Assembly (NCBI GenBank): GCA_035717365.1
Contig: DASTIS010000163.1
Span: 1 to 6,444 of the forward strand
Source: 66-474 sp035717365
Lineage (GTDB): Bacteria > Pseudomonadota > Gammaproteobacteria > Xanthomonadales > Rhodanobacteraceae
Direction of reading: 5' to 3'
Length of the DNA stretch: 6,444 nt
The notes beneath the pieces were generated by a model. The model worked only from the letters and a program-made list of their open reading frames with translations. It was not told the origin of the DNA and did not search any database. Each line of letters begins with the position of its first letter. Within the stretch, counting starts at the first letter, position 1. The translations under genes were made by a program, and so were the position numbers. This document shows positions 1-6,444 of this stretch, in pieces.

Positions 1-1514
<1,514 letters not shown>

Positions 1515-1540
1515 CGGATCTGCGGAGTACATCGCGCAAT

Positions 1541-1572
1541 AGTCGACGACGGTCGAATGATGGGGGTCGACT
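1541..1572. repeat. Inverted repeat in the guaA 3' gap, weak terminator candidate
   Basis: A perfect 7-bp inverted repeat (AGTCGAC at 1541-1547, GTCGACT at 1566-1572) with an 18-base loop lies between the guaA stop and the 3' end of the convergent minus-strand operon. No T-tract follows on either strand and the loop is long. A role in ending guaA or operon transcription is therefore only possible, not shown. A second repeat (TCCCGC at 1577-1582, GCGGGA at 1597-1602) overlaps the end of the next gene. The rest of the gap holds nothing else recognisable. Confidence 0.25.
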
Positions 1573-1587
1573 GGCCTCCCGCCCGGT

Positions 1588-2052
1588 TCAAGCAGCGCGG
1601 GACGGCTTGGAAGCCGCGCGCGGAAGGAATTTGTCCAGTCCCCAGACAAGGAATCCGAACAGAAGATGCGGCACCAATGATGCCGGAATGAGTTTGGGGC
1701 TGACGTGGAGGCCTGCGGGTCCCCATCCCACGACCGGGAAGAAGACGATGAGGATCGCCAACCAGAGGGCCCCCGCCAGCGCCAGTGCCGCCGCGAGATT
1801 GCGCCGCGGAAAATGGCGCACAAAGACAACCGACCAGAACGTCACGTAGGCAACGTGGAACAGCAGCCCCACCGGCAACGGAAGCGGCCGTCGAAGCAAG
1901 GTTTCCGCGAAAGCAAGCGAAGGCGGCTTGGGAAAAGGCGATGCCCCGGCCTTGGTCAATGCGAGCATCACCGCTGCAGTCACCACGGCAACGACGATCC
2001 CGATACCGACAGCTCCCAGCCACGAGCGGCCATTGGATCCAGTATCAATCAT
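1588..2052 (-). CDS. Four-helix integral membrane protein of unknown function
   Basis: A 154-residue protein that I do not recognise as a named family. Four hydrophobic stretches fit transmembrane helices at about residues 12-33, 58-78, 86-107 and 121-140. A basic C-terminal tail (PRAASKPSRAA) suggests a cytoplasmic end. There are no cysteines or obvious metal ligands, and His residues are few (His66, His80, His116, His129). The ATG at 2052 follows a strong GGAGGAAAG Shine-Dalgarno, so the start is well supported. It is the last gene of the MerR-promoter-driven minus-strand operon, 36 bases downstream of the restored stop of the MerT-like gene. In the unrepaired frame that upstream gene instead runs on and overlaps this start by 8 bases. 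Position suggests a membrane accessory to the transport/stress module, but no function can be assigned from sequence. Confidence 0.85.
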   Translation of the reverse strand: MIDTGSNGRSWLGAVGIGIVVAVVTAAVMLALTKAGASPFPKPPSLAFAETLLRRPLPLPVGLLFHVAYVTFWSVVFVRHFPRRNLAAALALAGALWLAILIVFFPVVGWGPAGLHVSPKLIPASLVPHLLFGFLVWGLDKFLPRAASKPSRAA

Positions 2053-2088
2053 TTTCTTTCCTCCAGGCGTCGGGCACTGTTTGGTCAG

Positions 2089-2464
2089 CTATCGACCGGT
2101 GAACGCGGCGACTGCGATGGGCTCGGTCGCCGGCCAGAAATAGGCAAGGGCCAGCATCGCCGAGGTCGCGAGCATCACCAGCACGGTTGCGGTAGCGGGG
2201 CACTTTCTCGTGCGGGCCAGCTGTCAGGACGACCCACACCCAGCCAGCCGCCACGAGTGCAATCGCTGCGACGGTCACTCCTTGATGGATACTCGCCAAC
2301 CAGGCCAACGCCCCACCGGTGACGGCCAACACGGCGGCGGGCAAAGCGAACGGCAGCACGCAACATGCCGCACAAGCGAGCGCGCCTGCTGCGGCGGCGC
2401 CCGCGGCGGATGTGGCCAAGGTCGTGCCGCGCTTGCCAGGCGTCGGTGGCACGGCGCCGGTCAT
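2089..2464 (-). pseudogene. MerT-like small membrane transporter, frame broken near 2221
   Basis: From the ATG at 2464 the frame encodes a 5'-intact MerT-like protein. Helix 1 (about residues 22-50) contains the vicinal pair Cys34-Cys35 in CAACCVLPFALPAA, then comes a short loop, then helix 2 (about 62-80). After codon 81 (bases 2224-2222) the frame turns arginine-rich and runs to a stop at 2045. Skipping one base (2221) enters another frame of 43 codons that ends at TAG 2091-2089. It reads LARTRKCPATATVLVML and onward, giving a basic loop with one Cys, a third hydrophobic helix and the ending AYFWP. The repaired protein of about 124 residues has the three-helix layout and length of MerT. By hand count G/C-ending codons are 35 of 43 in the repaired tail, against about 27 of 44 in the unrepaired frame. 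The ATG overlaps the upstream stop (ATGA), so translation is coupled. Family role by analogy: carrying a soft metal ion through the inner membrane. A sequencing error is as likely as a true pseudogene. Confidence 0.75.
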
Positions 2465-2826
2465 CGTGCCGCCACCGCGCAAGCACAACGGTCGTCGTCC
2501 GCGCTCGAGCCCGCCAGAAAGGGATCGAACAGAGCGTCGAAAGCGTAGGCAGCTGATTCGGGCGCCGCTATCGTGAGCGTCAACTTGTTCTCGTCCTCGT
2601 TCAGTTCGAACCGTAGAAATGCGCAGCATTTCTGTTCGCGGCGAACCATGTCGTGGACGGCGACGATCGCACCAGGATCATAGGTGAGGGTCAACCGCGC
2701 ACCTTCGCGTCGGACGCCTTGCAACGCGGATCGGTTGAGTTCGGCAATCCACGCAAGACGTTCCCGGTACGCGCCGGCATCGAGCGTGCAAGCAATTGGC
2801 TCCGTGTCTGATTCATGGCATTTCAT
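2461..2826 (-). CDS. Small Cys-Cys protein, first gene of MerR-type operon
   Basis: A soluble 121-residue protein with no signal peptide and no membrane segment. Cysteines are Cys3, Cys13, the vicinal pair Cys67-Cys68 in RREQKCCAFLRFEL, and a C-terminal CAC (Cys114, Cys116) after an acidic stretch SSADDD. The body alternates amphipathic helix (about 19-36) with strands (TLTYD, RFEL, LTLTI), suggesting a compact alpha/beta fold. The start at ATG 2826 is chosen because GGGAGG stands 6 bases before it; an in-frame extension to 2895 would cross the promoter. Its stop TGA overlaps the next gene's ATG (ATGA). The vicinal cysteines, together with the MerR-type promoter and a MerT-like partner, suggest a cytoplasmic binder of thiol-seeking metal ions. 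I recall similar small proteins paired with MerT-like genes in other proteobacteria, but know of no tested function. Confidence 0.88.
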   Translation of the reverse strand: MKCHESDTEPIACTLDAGAYRERLAWIAELNRSALQGVRREGARLTLTYDPGAIVAVHDMVRREQKCCAFLRFELNEDENKLTLTIAAPESAAYAFDALFDPFLAGSSADDDRCACAVAAR

Positions 2827-2841
2827 GAGTTTCCTCCCTCC
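2827..2841 (-). promoter_or_regulatory. Ribosome binding site of the Cys-Cys protein gene
   Basis: Read on the minus strand this is GGAGGGAGGAAACTC directly before ATG. GGGAGG at 2838-2833 with a 6-base spacer is near ideal. It settles the start at 2826 rather than any upstream in-frame codon. Confidence 0.8.
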
Positions 2842-2844
2842 GGG

Positions 2845-2874
2845 TTGCTGGATGTGATGGACGCAGGATATGAC
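2845..2874 (+). promoter_or_regulatory. Possible promoter of the MerR regulator gene
   Basis: TTGCTG (2845-2850) and TATGAC (2869-2874) stand 18 bases apart on the plus strand. The -10 box touches the edge of the operator dyad, so the bound regulator could limit its own synthesis, as is known for divergent mer promoters. Box matches are only fair, so this is a suggestion. Confidence 0.35.
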
Positions 2875-2895
2875 TTCAAGTAACTTGAGGTTCAA
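2865..2895 (-). promoter_or_regulatory. MerR-type promoter with 19-bp spacer
   Basis: On the minus strand, -35 TTGAAC (2895-2890) and -10 TATCCT (2870-2865) are separated by exactly 19 bases. Overlong 19-20-bp spacers are the hallmark of promoters activated by MerR-family proteins, which untwist the DNA to realign the two boxes. The spacer is almost filled by the dyad at 2873-2891. The layout closely follows the known soxS promoter, where a CCTCAAGT-type dyad sits between -35 and -10. It would drive the Cys-Cys/MerT-like/four-helix operon under the adjacent regulator. The boxes are read by eye and no transcript start is known. Confidence 0.72.
2873..2891. promoter_or_regulatory. MerR-family operator dyad
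   Basis: On the minus strand the arms are ACCTCAAGT and ACTTGAAGT around a single central T (2882), with 8 of 9 positions pairing. The arm resembles the SoxR half-site CCTCAAGT. A further copy of the half-site TTCAAGT lies at 2891-2897 on the plus strand, giving a third half-site next to the dyad. The dyad lies between the -35 and -10 of the minus-strand promoter and is the obvious binding site for the divergent regulator. Confidence 0.72.
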
Positions 2896-2921
2896 GTCTT
2901 TCGAGGAGGGAGGCCGGCGTC

Positions 2922-3365
2922 ATGAAAATCGGTGAGCTGGCGCGGCGTACCCGCACGAATGCACCCACCATTCGTTATTACGAAGAAATCGGGCTGCTGC
3001 CTGCTCCTTCCCGGCGCGACGGCGGCCAACGAACCTATGGCGACAGCGACAGCAGACGGTTGTCCTTCATCAGGCAATGTCGCGCATTCGGTTTCCCGAT
3101 CGCGCAGGTTCGCTCGCTTGTCGCACTGACGGAGGACCATGATAGATCGTGCACCGAGGCGCGTTCCATCGCGCACATTCATCTGGGTGCGGTGCGTGAG
3201 AAGCTGGCGGAATTGAAAGGACTCGAGCGCAATCTGGCCGATTTCATCAAACGCTGCGATGCCGTCTGCCGGGGCGGCCCCGGACCGGACTGCGTGATCT
3301 TCAGGGACATGGCGAACCCCGTGTCGGACCGCAAACGCTCGACCGCCGGGAGGAAGAGCCGGTGA
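2922..3365 (+). CDS. MerR-family metal- or thiol-responsive transcriptional regulator
   Basis: A 147-residue regulator. The N-terminal winged helix-turn-helix (about 1-70) has the canonical MerR opening MKIGELARRT, then TIRYYEEIGLLPAP and FGFPIAQVRSLVAL. A dimerisation helix (about 78-112) follows. The sensor region holds Cys77, Cys112, Cys116 and Cys124; Cys77 and Cys112 are 35 residues apart, as in MerR and ZntR. The C-terminal loop CDAVCRGGPGPDC (CX3CX7C) differs in spacing from classical Hg MerR and from ZntR/CadR, so the ligand (Hg, Cd, Pb, Zn or another soft metal) cannot be named. SoxR is unlikely: its CX2CXCX5C iron-sulfur cluster motif is absent, although the operator looks SoxR-like. 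The start ATG 2922 has GGGAGG 8 bases before it. The gene is divergent from the Cys-Cys operon across a MerR-type promoter and overlaps ynfA by GTGA, so it probably controls both. The last 15 residues form a basic, probably disordered tail. Confidence 0.93.
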   Translation: MKIGELARRTRTNAPTIRYYEEIGLLPAPSRRDGGQRTYGDSDSRRLSFIRQCRAFGFPIAQVRSLVALTEDHDRSCTEARSIAHIHLGAVREKLAELKGLERNLADFIKRCDAVCRGGPGPDCVIFRDMANPVSDRKRSTAGRKSR

Positions 3366-3694
3366 TCAAGGTTGCGATCGTCTATGTCGCCGCCGCGTTC
3401 TTCGAGATCGCCGGATGTTTCAGTTTCTGGGCGTGGCTTCGCGATGGCAAATCGGGCTGGTGGCTCGCGCCGGGCACCGTTTCACTGATGTTCTTTGCAT
3501 GGTTGCTGACCCGGATAGACACCACCGCTGCAGGGCGCGCGTACGCCGCCTACGGCGGTGTCTATATCGTCGCCTCGCTATCGTGGCTGTGGGTCGTCGA
3601 AGGTGTTCGACCGGACCGCTGGGATGTCCTCGGGGCAGCGATCTGTCTGGCGGGCGCGGCTGTCATCGTATTCGGTCCCCGCGCGGCCGTGTAG
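3362..3694 (+). CDS. ynfA: YnfA/UPF0060 family inner membrane protein
   Basis: A 110-residue protein with four transmembrane helices at about 4-24, 33-50, 61-79 and 86-105. It aligns closely by eye with E. coli YnfA (108 residues). Shared blocks include CEI/FEIAGCF near the N-terminus, SLMFFAWLLT and the signature GRAYAAYGGVYI (58-69). Glu15 in helix 1 sits where EmrE-type small multidrug resistance proteins carry their essential glutamate. YnfA is placed in or near that superfamily, and efflux of cationic compounds has been proposed for it. The start is GTG at 3362, within the regulator's stop (GTGA), with GGGAGGAAG about 6 bases before; coupling to the regulator is very likely. Length is normal for the family and nothing is missing. 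Linkage to a MerR regulator suggests the same stress signal, but its substrate here is unknown. Confidence 0.95.
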   Translation: MIKVAIVYVAAAFFEIAGCFSFWAWLRDGKSGWWLAPGTVSLMFFAWLLTRIDTTAAGRAYAAYGGVYIVASLSWLWVVEGVRPDRWDVLGAAICLAGAAVIVFGPRAAV

Positions 3695-3729
3695 CTGCTT
3701 GCTCCGTCGTCACCGGAATCTGTGCCACC

Positions 3730-4413
3730 TCACGTCGCGCCGGATTGCCGCGTGGGCCGGCGCACGACCCGAACCCTCCCGCTGCTGCCACCGCCGCACA
3801 GAAACTGCCCGTTGCCGTCTGCTTCCAGTCCGGAGACTGCGGTTCCTTCGGGCATGTCGAGTTGCTCCAGAACCTGGCCGCTCGCGGGATCGATCCGGCG
3901 CAAGTCGCTCTCGTCGTCTTCCCACGTGCCGTGCCAGAGTTCGTCGTCCACCCACGTGACGCCGGTGACGAAGCGGTTGGACTCGATGGTGCGCAGGATC
4001 TTCCCGGTTTCCGGATCGATCTGGTGGATCTTCCGCGCGCGGTATTCGCCGACCCAGAGCGTTCCTTCGGCCCAGGCAAGGCCCGAATTGCCGCCGTTGC
4101 CGGGCGCCGGGATCGTCGAAAGCACGCGTCCGCTGTCGGGATCGATCTTCTGGATGCGATCCCCGGCGATCTGGAACAGGTGTTTCCCGTCGAAGGCCGT
4201 GCCGGCGTGCGCGGCGACATCGATCGAACGCAGCGTCTTGCCGCTGGCAGGGTCGATCGCGTTCAACTTGTCGCCGGACGCAAACCAGACGCGCTCGCCG
4301 TCGTACGTTACACCATGTACGCGGTCCGCATCTGAAAAGGGGCCGTACTCGCGAATGATTTCAGCCGTTGACCGTTTCATGCTGGCGCTCCCGCAGCTCT
4401 CGAATGGCGCCAT
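3730..4413 (-). CDS. Glutamine-cyclotransferase-like beta-propeller protein
   Basis: A 227-residue protein built of repeated blades. Each blade has a W/F-containing strand (VWFA 42-45, HLFQI 78-82, TLWVG 118-122, ELWHG 158-162) followed by an IDPxSG or IDPxTG turn at 53-58, 90-95, 132-137 and 174-179, a spacing of 37 to 42 residues. This is the pattern of the glutamine cyclotransferase (Glu_cyclase_2-like) and related YncE-type propellers. No signal peptide is visible, so the protein is probably cytoplasmic, unlike secreted glutaminyl cyclases. Enzyme activity is not established from sequence; a ligand-binding role is equally possible. The ATG at 4413 has GGGAG 6 bases before it and lies 1 base after the upstream stop, so the two genes form one operon. 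An alternative ATG at 4380 (MKRSTAEII) also has GGGAG at good spacing and fits my recollection of family N-termini, so the first 11 residues are uncertain. The end at 3730 is 35 bases from the convergent ynfA stop. Confidence 0.85.
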   Translation of the reverse strand: MAPFESCGSASMKRSTAEIIREYGPFSDADRVHGVTYDGERVWFASGDKLNAIDPASGKTLRSIDVAAHAGTAFDGKHLFQIAGDRIQKIDPDSGRVLSTIPAPGNGGNSGLAWAEGTLWVGEYRARKIHQIDPETGKILRTIESNRFVTGVTWVDDELWHGTWEDDESDLRRIDPASGQVLEQLDMPEGTAVSGLEADGNGQFLCGGGSSGRVRVVRRPTRQSGAT

Positions 4414-4414
4414 C

Positions 4415-5632
4415 CTAATCTCCCGGAAGCGGAGCGGGGAGCAACAATGTTGTCGTGAATCCCGGCACCGGCGGCGTCAGCCAGCGTCGCGCGCGCCCAC
4501 GACCGAAGGACTGCACCTGGCCCACACCCGCCAGCGCGTCGAGTGCACGTTGCACGTTGCGCTGGCTCGTTCCGAGTGCGAGTGCCAGCGCGGAGCTGGA
4601 CCATGCTTCGCCGTCCGCGAGCAGGGCCAGCACCGCCGCATGTTTCTCGACGGGTCGTGCCAGCACCACGACTTTGCGCTCGGCTTTGGGGATCAGCACG
4701 AACCCCTGGGCGGTCGCGCGTATGCCGGCCAGCGGGCGGAGGGCCGCGCGCAGCCGGCCGATTTCGACCCGCAGCCGGGCACGGTGCGTTTCGTCCGCGA
4801 ACTTCGTCCGGAACGCGGAGGTGATCAACGCACGCCGCGGCACGTCGTCCGGCCAGGTTTCGGCCAAGGCTTGCGCCAGTGCAAACAGCACCGGCCGCGA
4901 TGCCAGCGGGATCATCATGTCCGCGTGGCGCACGGCATAACGGCAGGCGTCCACGACGAGGGTTTTCGACGCGAACAGCGACTCAACTTCGTCGAGCAGG
5001 ACCAGCCGTGATTGGCCACGCACGACCAGGCGGGCAACCGGCGCATCGAGCGTGCGGGCCACGGATTCGACCTCGGCTGCCAACGCGGGAATGCCTGCCT
5101 GACGCGCGGCGGATCGGGCACGCGCAACGGCCACGCGTGCCGCCTTTGCGCGGATGCGCCGCATCGCGATCCCTGCCAGCACCAGCTCGCGGACGCACCG
5201 CAATGCGGGAGGGAAGGGCGCAGGATCCGGACCGGCCAGCGCGCGTTCGGCTTCGTCAAGACGGCCGATCAGCAGCAAGCGGCGGATCGCAAGATATCGC
5301 GCATGCGCGGCATTGATCCGGTCGTCGTGCGCTTCCAGCACGGCTTGGGCCGCTTCGAGTCTTTTTTCGGGCCAGCCCAGCTCACGCGAGGCGAGGGCGA
5401 TCTCGGCCTCGGCAACCACGCAGCGGGCACGCGCCACGGTTTCCCTGGGTCCGAATGCACGCGCCGCGCGGCGCAGCAGTGCTTTCGCGCGCTCGAAATC
5501 ACCGAGCTGAGCGAGCGCGATGCCGCGCAACGCCAGCGCCGGCGCGTCATCACGCAAGGCGACCCGCTTCAGCGCGCCCAGCGGATCGCCCACTGCCAGC
5601 GCACGCGCCGCGGCGTTGATCAGCGAGTCCAT
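4415..5632 (-). CDS. TPR-like regulator with two winged-helix domains
   Basis: A 405-residue protein in three parts. Residues 1-190 are alanine-rich paired helices of TPR type (for example PALALRGIALAQLGDFERAK and LLIGRLDEAERAL), a protein- or ligand-binding scaffold. Residues about 225-313 look like an OmpR/SARP-style winged helix: RPVLFALAQALAE, then RRALITSAF, the recognition-helix-like ETHRARLRVEIGRLR, and the wing IRATAQGFVL. Residues about 328-388 form a second winged helix: KHAAVLALLADGEAWSSSALA, GTSQRNVQRALDALA, then a basic wing GRGRARRW. No receiver or membrane segment is seen, so it is probably a cytoplasmic one-component DNA-binding regulator. The ATG at 5632 is preceded by GAGG at 8 bases. 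It is translated just ahead of the propeller gene with a 1-base gap, so the propeller protein may be its partner, target or co-sensor. No family name is offered; the domain calls are by eye. Confidence 0.85.
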   Translation of the reverse strand: MDSLINAAARALAVGDPLGALKRVALRDDAPALALRGIALAQLGDFERAKALLRRAARAFGPRETVARARCVVAEAEIALASRELGWPEKRLEAAQAVLEAHDDRINAAHARYLAIRRLLLIGRLDEAERALAGPDPAPFPPALRCVRELVLAGIAMRRIRAKAARVAVARARSAARQAGIPALAAEVESVARTLDAPVARLVVRGQSRLVLLDEVESLFASKTLVVDACRYAVRHADMMIPLASRPVLFALAQALAETWPDDVPRRALITSAFRTKFADETHRARLRVEIGRLRAALRPLAGIRATAQGFVLIPKAERKVVVLARPVEKHAAVLALLADGEAWSSSALALALGTSQRNVQRALDALAGVGQVQSFGRGRARRWLTPPVPGFTTTLLLPAPLPGD

Positions 5633-5753
5633 TTTGGGAACCTCATCTGAATCGCGCCACTTTTGTCACTCCCGGCTTGCGGGCAACTGGCTGCATTCTA
5701 TCGATCACGCCGGTCGTGGCCGGTACCGAAAGTGTGAATCGAGGAGAAATGAC
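5633..5753. other. Divergent intergenic region between regulator and GST genes
   Basis: These 121 bases must hold the 5' signals of both the minus-strand regulator operon and the plus-strand GST gene. I see a short CCCG/CGGG inverted repeat (5671-5683) and a TTGTCA hexamer (5663-5668), but no convincing -35/-10 pair at proper spacing on either strand and no clear operator dyad. The only firm signal is the Shine-Dalgarno GAGGAG at 5741-5746, 7 bases before the GST start. Confidence 0.4.
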
Positions 5754-6407
5754 ATGAAGCAGTTCGTCGTATGGGGTTTCAGCCAGGTGCCAACTTTTGC
5801 CGAGGGGCTGGTGCGCGACCTTCGGGTTCGATGGGCTTTGCAAGAAGCAGGGTTCGACTATGAGAGCCGCTGGATCGATGCCGACGAACGGCATTCCGAC
5901 GCCTATCGGCGCAAGCATCCCTTCGGATTGGTGCCGGTGCTCGAATCCGGCGACCAGGCCTGGATCGAATCGGGAGCCATCGTTTATTCGATCGCCGAAC
6001 AGTCCGAGGCATTGATGGTGCCCGATCTTCGCGTCGAAACGCTCACCTGGATGTTCGCCGCCCTCAACACCGTCGAACCGCCGCTCTGGAACCTGCTCGT
6101 GATGGATCGCCTGCACCGCGACGAAGCATGGGTATCGCTGCGGCGCCCCGGCGCGGTCGGCGAAGCCAAGGCTCGCCTTGCCGCACTGTCCGACTGGCTG
6201 GATGACCGCGACTATTTGCTGGGTCGATTCACGGCGGCCGACATCCTGATGACGACCGTGCTGCGGTTCATCCGGCACACCGACCTGTTCGACGGATTCC
6301 CGTCACTCGATGCCTATGTCAAGCGTTGCGAGACGCGGCCGGCATTCAAGGCTGCCTTGCGTGACCAGATGGCCGGCTACGCGCACAACGCATCGATCGC
6401 AGCCTGA
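5754..6407 (+). CDS. Glutathione S-transferase family protein
   Basis: A 217-residue protein of usual GST length. The N-terminal thioredoxin-like domain (about 1-82) shows the beta-alpha-beta start FVVWGFS with LRVRWALQEAGFDYE, the cis-proline motif GLVPVL (Val60-Pro61), and the glutathione-contacting Glu72-Ser73 in WIESGAIVYSIAE. The all-helical C-terminal domain (about 90-215) contains the N-capping box FTAADILM at 159-166, typical of cytosolic GSTs. Such enzymes conjugate glutathione to electrophiles or act in peroxide and thiol chemistry; the substrate here is not deducible. The N-terminal catalytic Tyr/Ser/Cys is not obvious: candidates are Ser10 or Thr14 in GFSQVPT. The start ATG 5754 has GAGGAG 7 bases before. 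A further gene starts 21 bases after the stop with its own GAGGAG site, so the two are probably co-transcribed. It is divergent from the TPR-like regulator, which may or may not control it. Confidence 0.92.
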   Translation: MKQFVVWGFSQVPTFAEGLVRDLRVRWALQEAGFDYESRWIDADERHSDAYRRKHPFGLVPVLESGDQAWIESGAIVYSIAEQSEALMVPDLRVETLTWMFAALNTVEPPLWNLLVMDRLHRDEAWVSLRRPGAVGEAKARLAALSDWLDDRDYLLGRFTAADILMTTVLRFIRHTDLFDGFPSLDAYVKRCETRPAFKAALRDQMAGYAHNASIAA

Positions 6408-6428
6408 ACCCGAAGAGGAGAACGTGTA

Positions 6429-6444
6429 ATGACCAAACAGACAA
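6429..6444 (+). CDS. Start of a downstream gene, 3' truncated by window edge
   Basis: An ATG at 6429 follows GAGGAG (6415-6420) by 8 bases, and five codons (MTKQT) are visible before the window ends. The spacing to the GST stop and the strong ribosome binding site support a real second gene of the GST operon. The product cannot be identified from five residues. Confidence 0.6.

Noticed and set aside
2045..2221. Programmed frameshift in the MerT-like gene
   Set aside because: There is no slippery heptamer, no stop codon in the zero frame at the shift point, and no evident downstream stem. An indel or sequencing error explains the break more simply.
3695..3729. Terminator between convergent ynfA and the propeller gene
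   Set aside because: The 35-base gap shows no clear hairpin and no T-run on either strand.
3722..5011. Long plus-strand open frame of 429 codons antisense to the propeller and regulator genes
   Set aside because: It is Arg/Ser/Pro-rich with no domain pattern and no ribosome binding site, and it spans two well-supported minus-strand genes. It is a by-product of high GC content.
5520..5753. In-frame upstream extension of the GST gene
   Set aside because: The extension crosses the divergent regulator's coding start and the intergenic region. The ATG at 5754 has a GAGGAG site at 7 bases and begins exactly at the GST fold.
5749..5757. Minimal ATG-ACA-TGA frame overlapping the GST start
   Set aside because: Its ATG is only 2 bases from the Shine-Dalgarno, too close for good initiation. 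It is probably chance.

Overview
The window is GC-rich DNA with strong G/C preference at third codon positions, short gaps and good Shine-Dalgarno sites. The GMP synthase at the left edge and the overall style suggest a high-GC gammaproteobacterium, perhaps of the Xanthomonadales (Rhodanobacter/Lysobacter-like). That placement is an inference from protein style and not a proof.

Layout. (1) Bases 1-1514, plus strand: guaA (GMP synthase), missing only about its first 13 residues. (2) Bases 1588-2826, minus strand: a three-gene operon. In transcription order it encodes a small cytoplasmic Cys-Cys protein, a MerT-like three-helix membrane protein whose reading frame is broken, and a four-helix membrane protein. 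(3) Bases 2827-2921: a divergent control region. It holds a 19-bp-spacer promoter with an internal dyad close to the soxS type, which is the hallmark of MerR-family control. (4) Bases 2922-3694, plus strand: a cysteine-bearing MerR-family regulator, with a YnfA/UPF0060 membrane protein that starts inside the regulator's stop codon (GTGA overlap). (5) Bases 3730-5632, minus strand: a two-gene unit of a TPR-like/double winged-helix regulator followed by a glutamine-cyclotransferase-like beta-propeller protein. (6) Bases 5754-6407, plus strand: a glutathione S-transferase family protein, then the first codons of another gene at the right edge.

The most interesting part is 1588-3694. It reads as a self-contained metal- or thiol-stress-responsive module: the MerR-type sensor sits back-to-back with an operon of a Cys-Cys soluble protein and a MerT-like transporter, and YnfA is coupled to the sensor. 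There is no merA reductase and no merP in the window, so it is not a classical mercury operon. The MerT-like gene has a frame break near base 2221 that separates transmembrane helices 1-2 from helix 3. It is either a sequencing error or a real inactivating change. The guaA, propeller/regulator and GST units show no clear functional link to this module.
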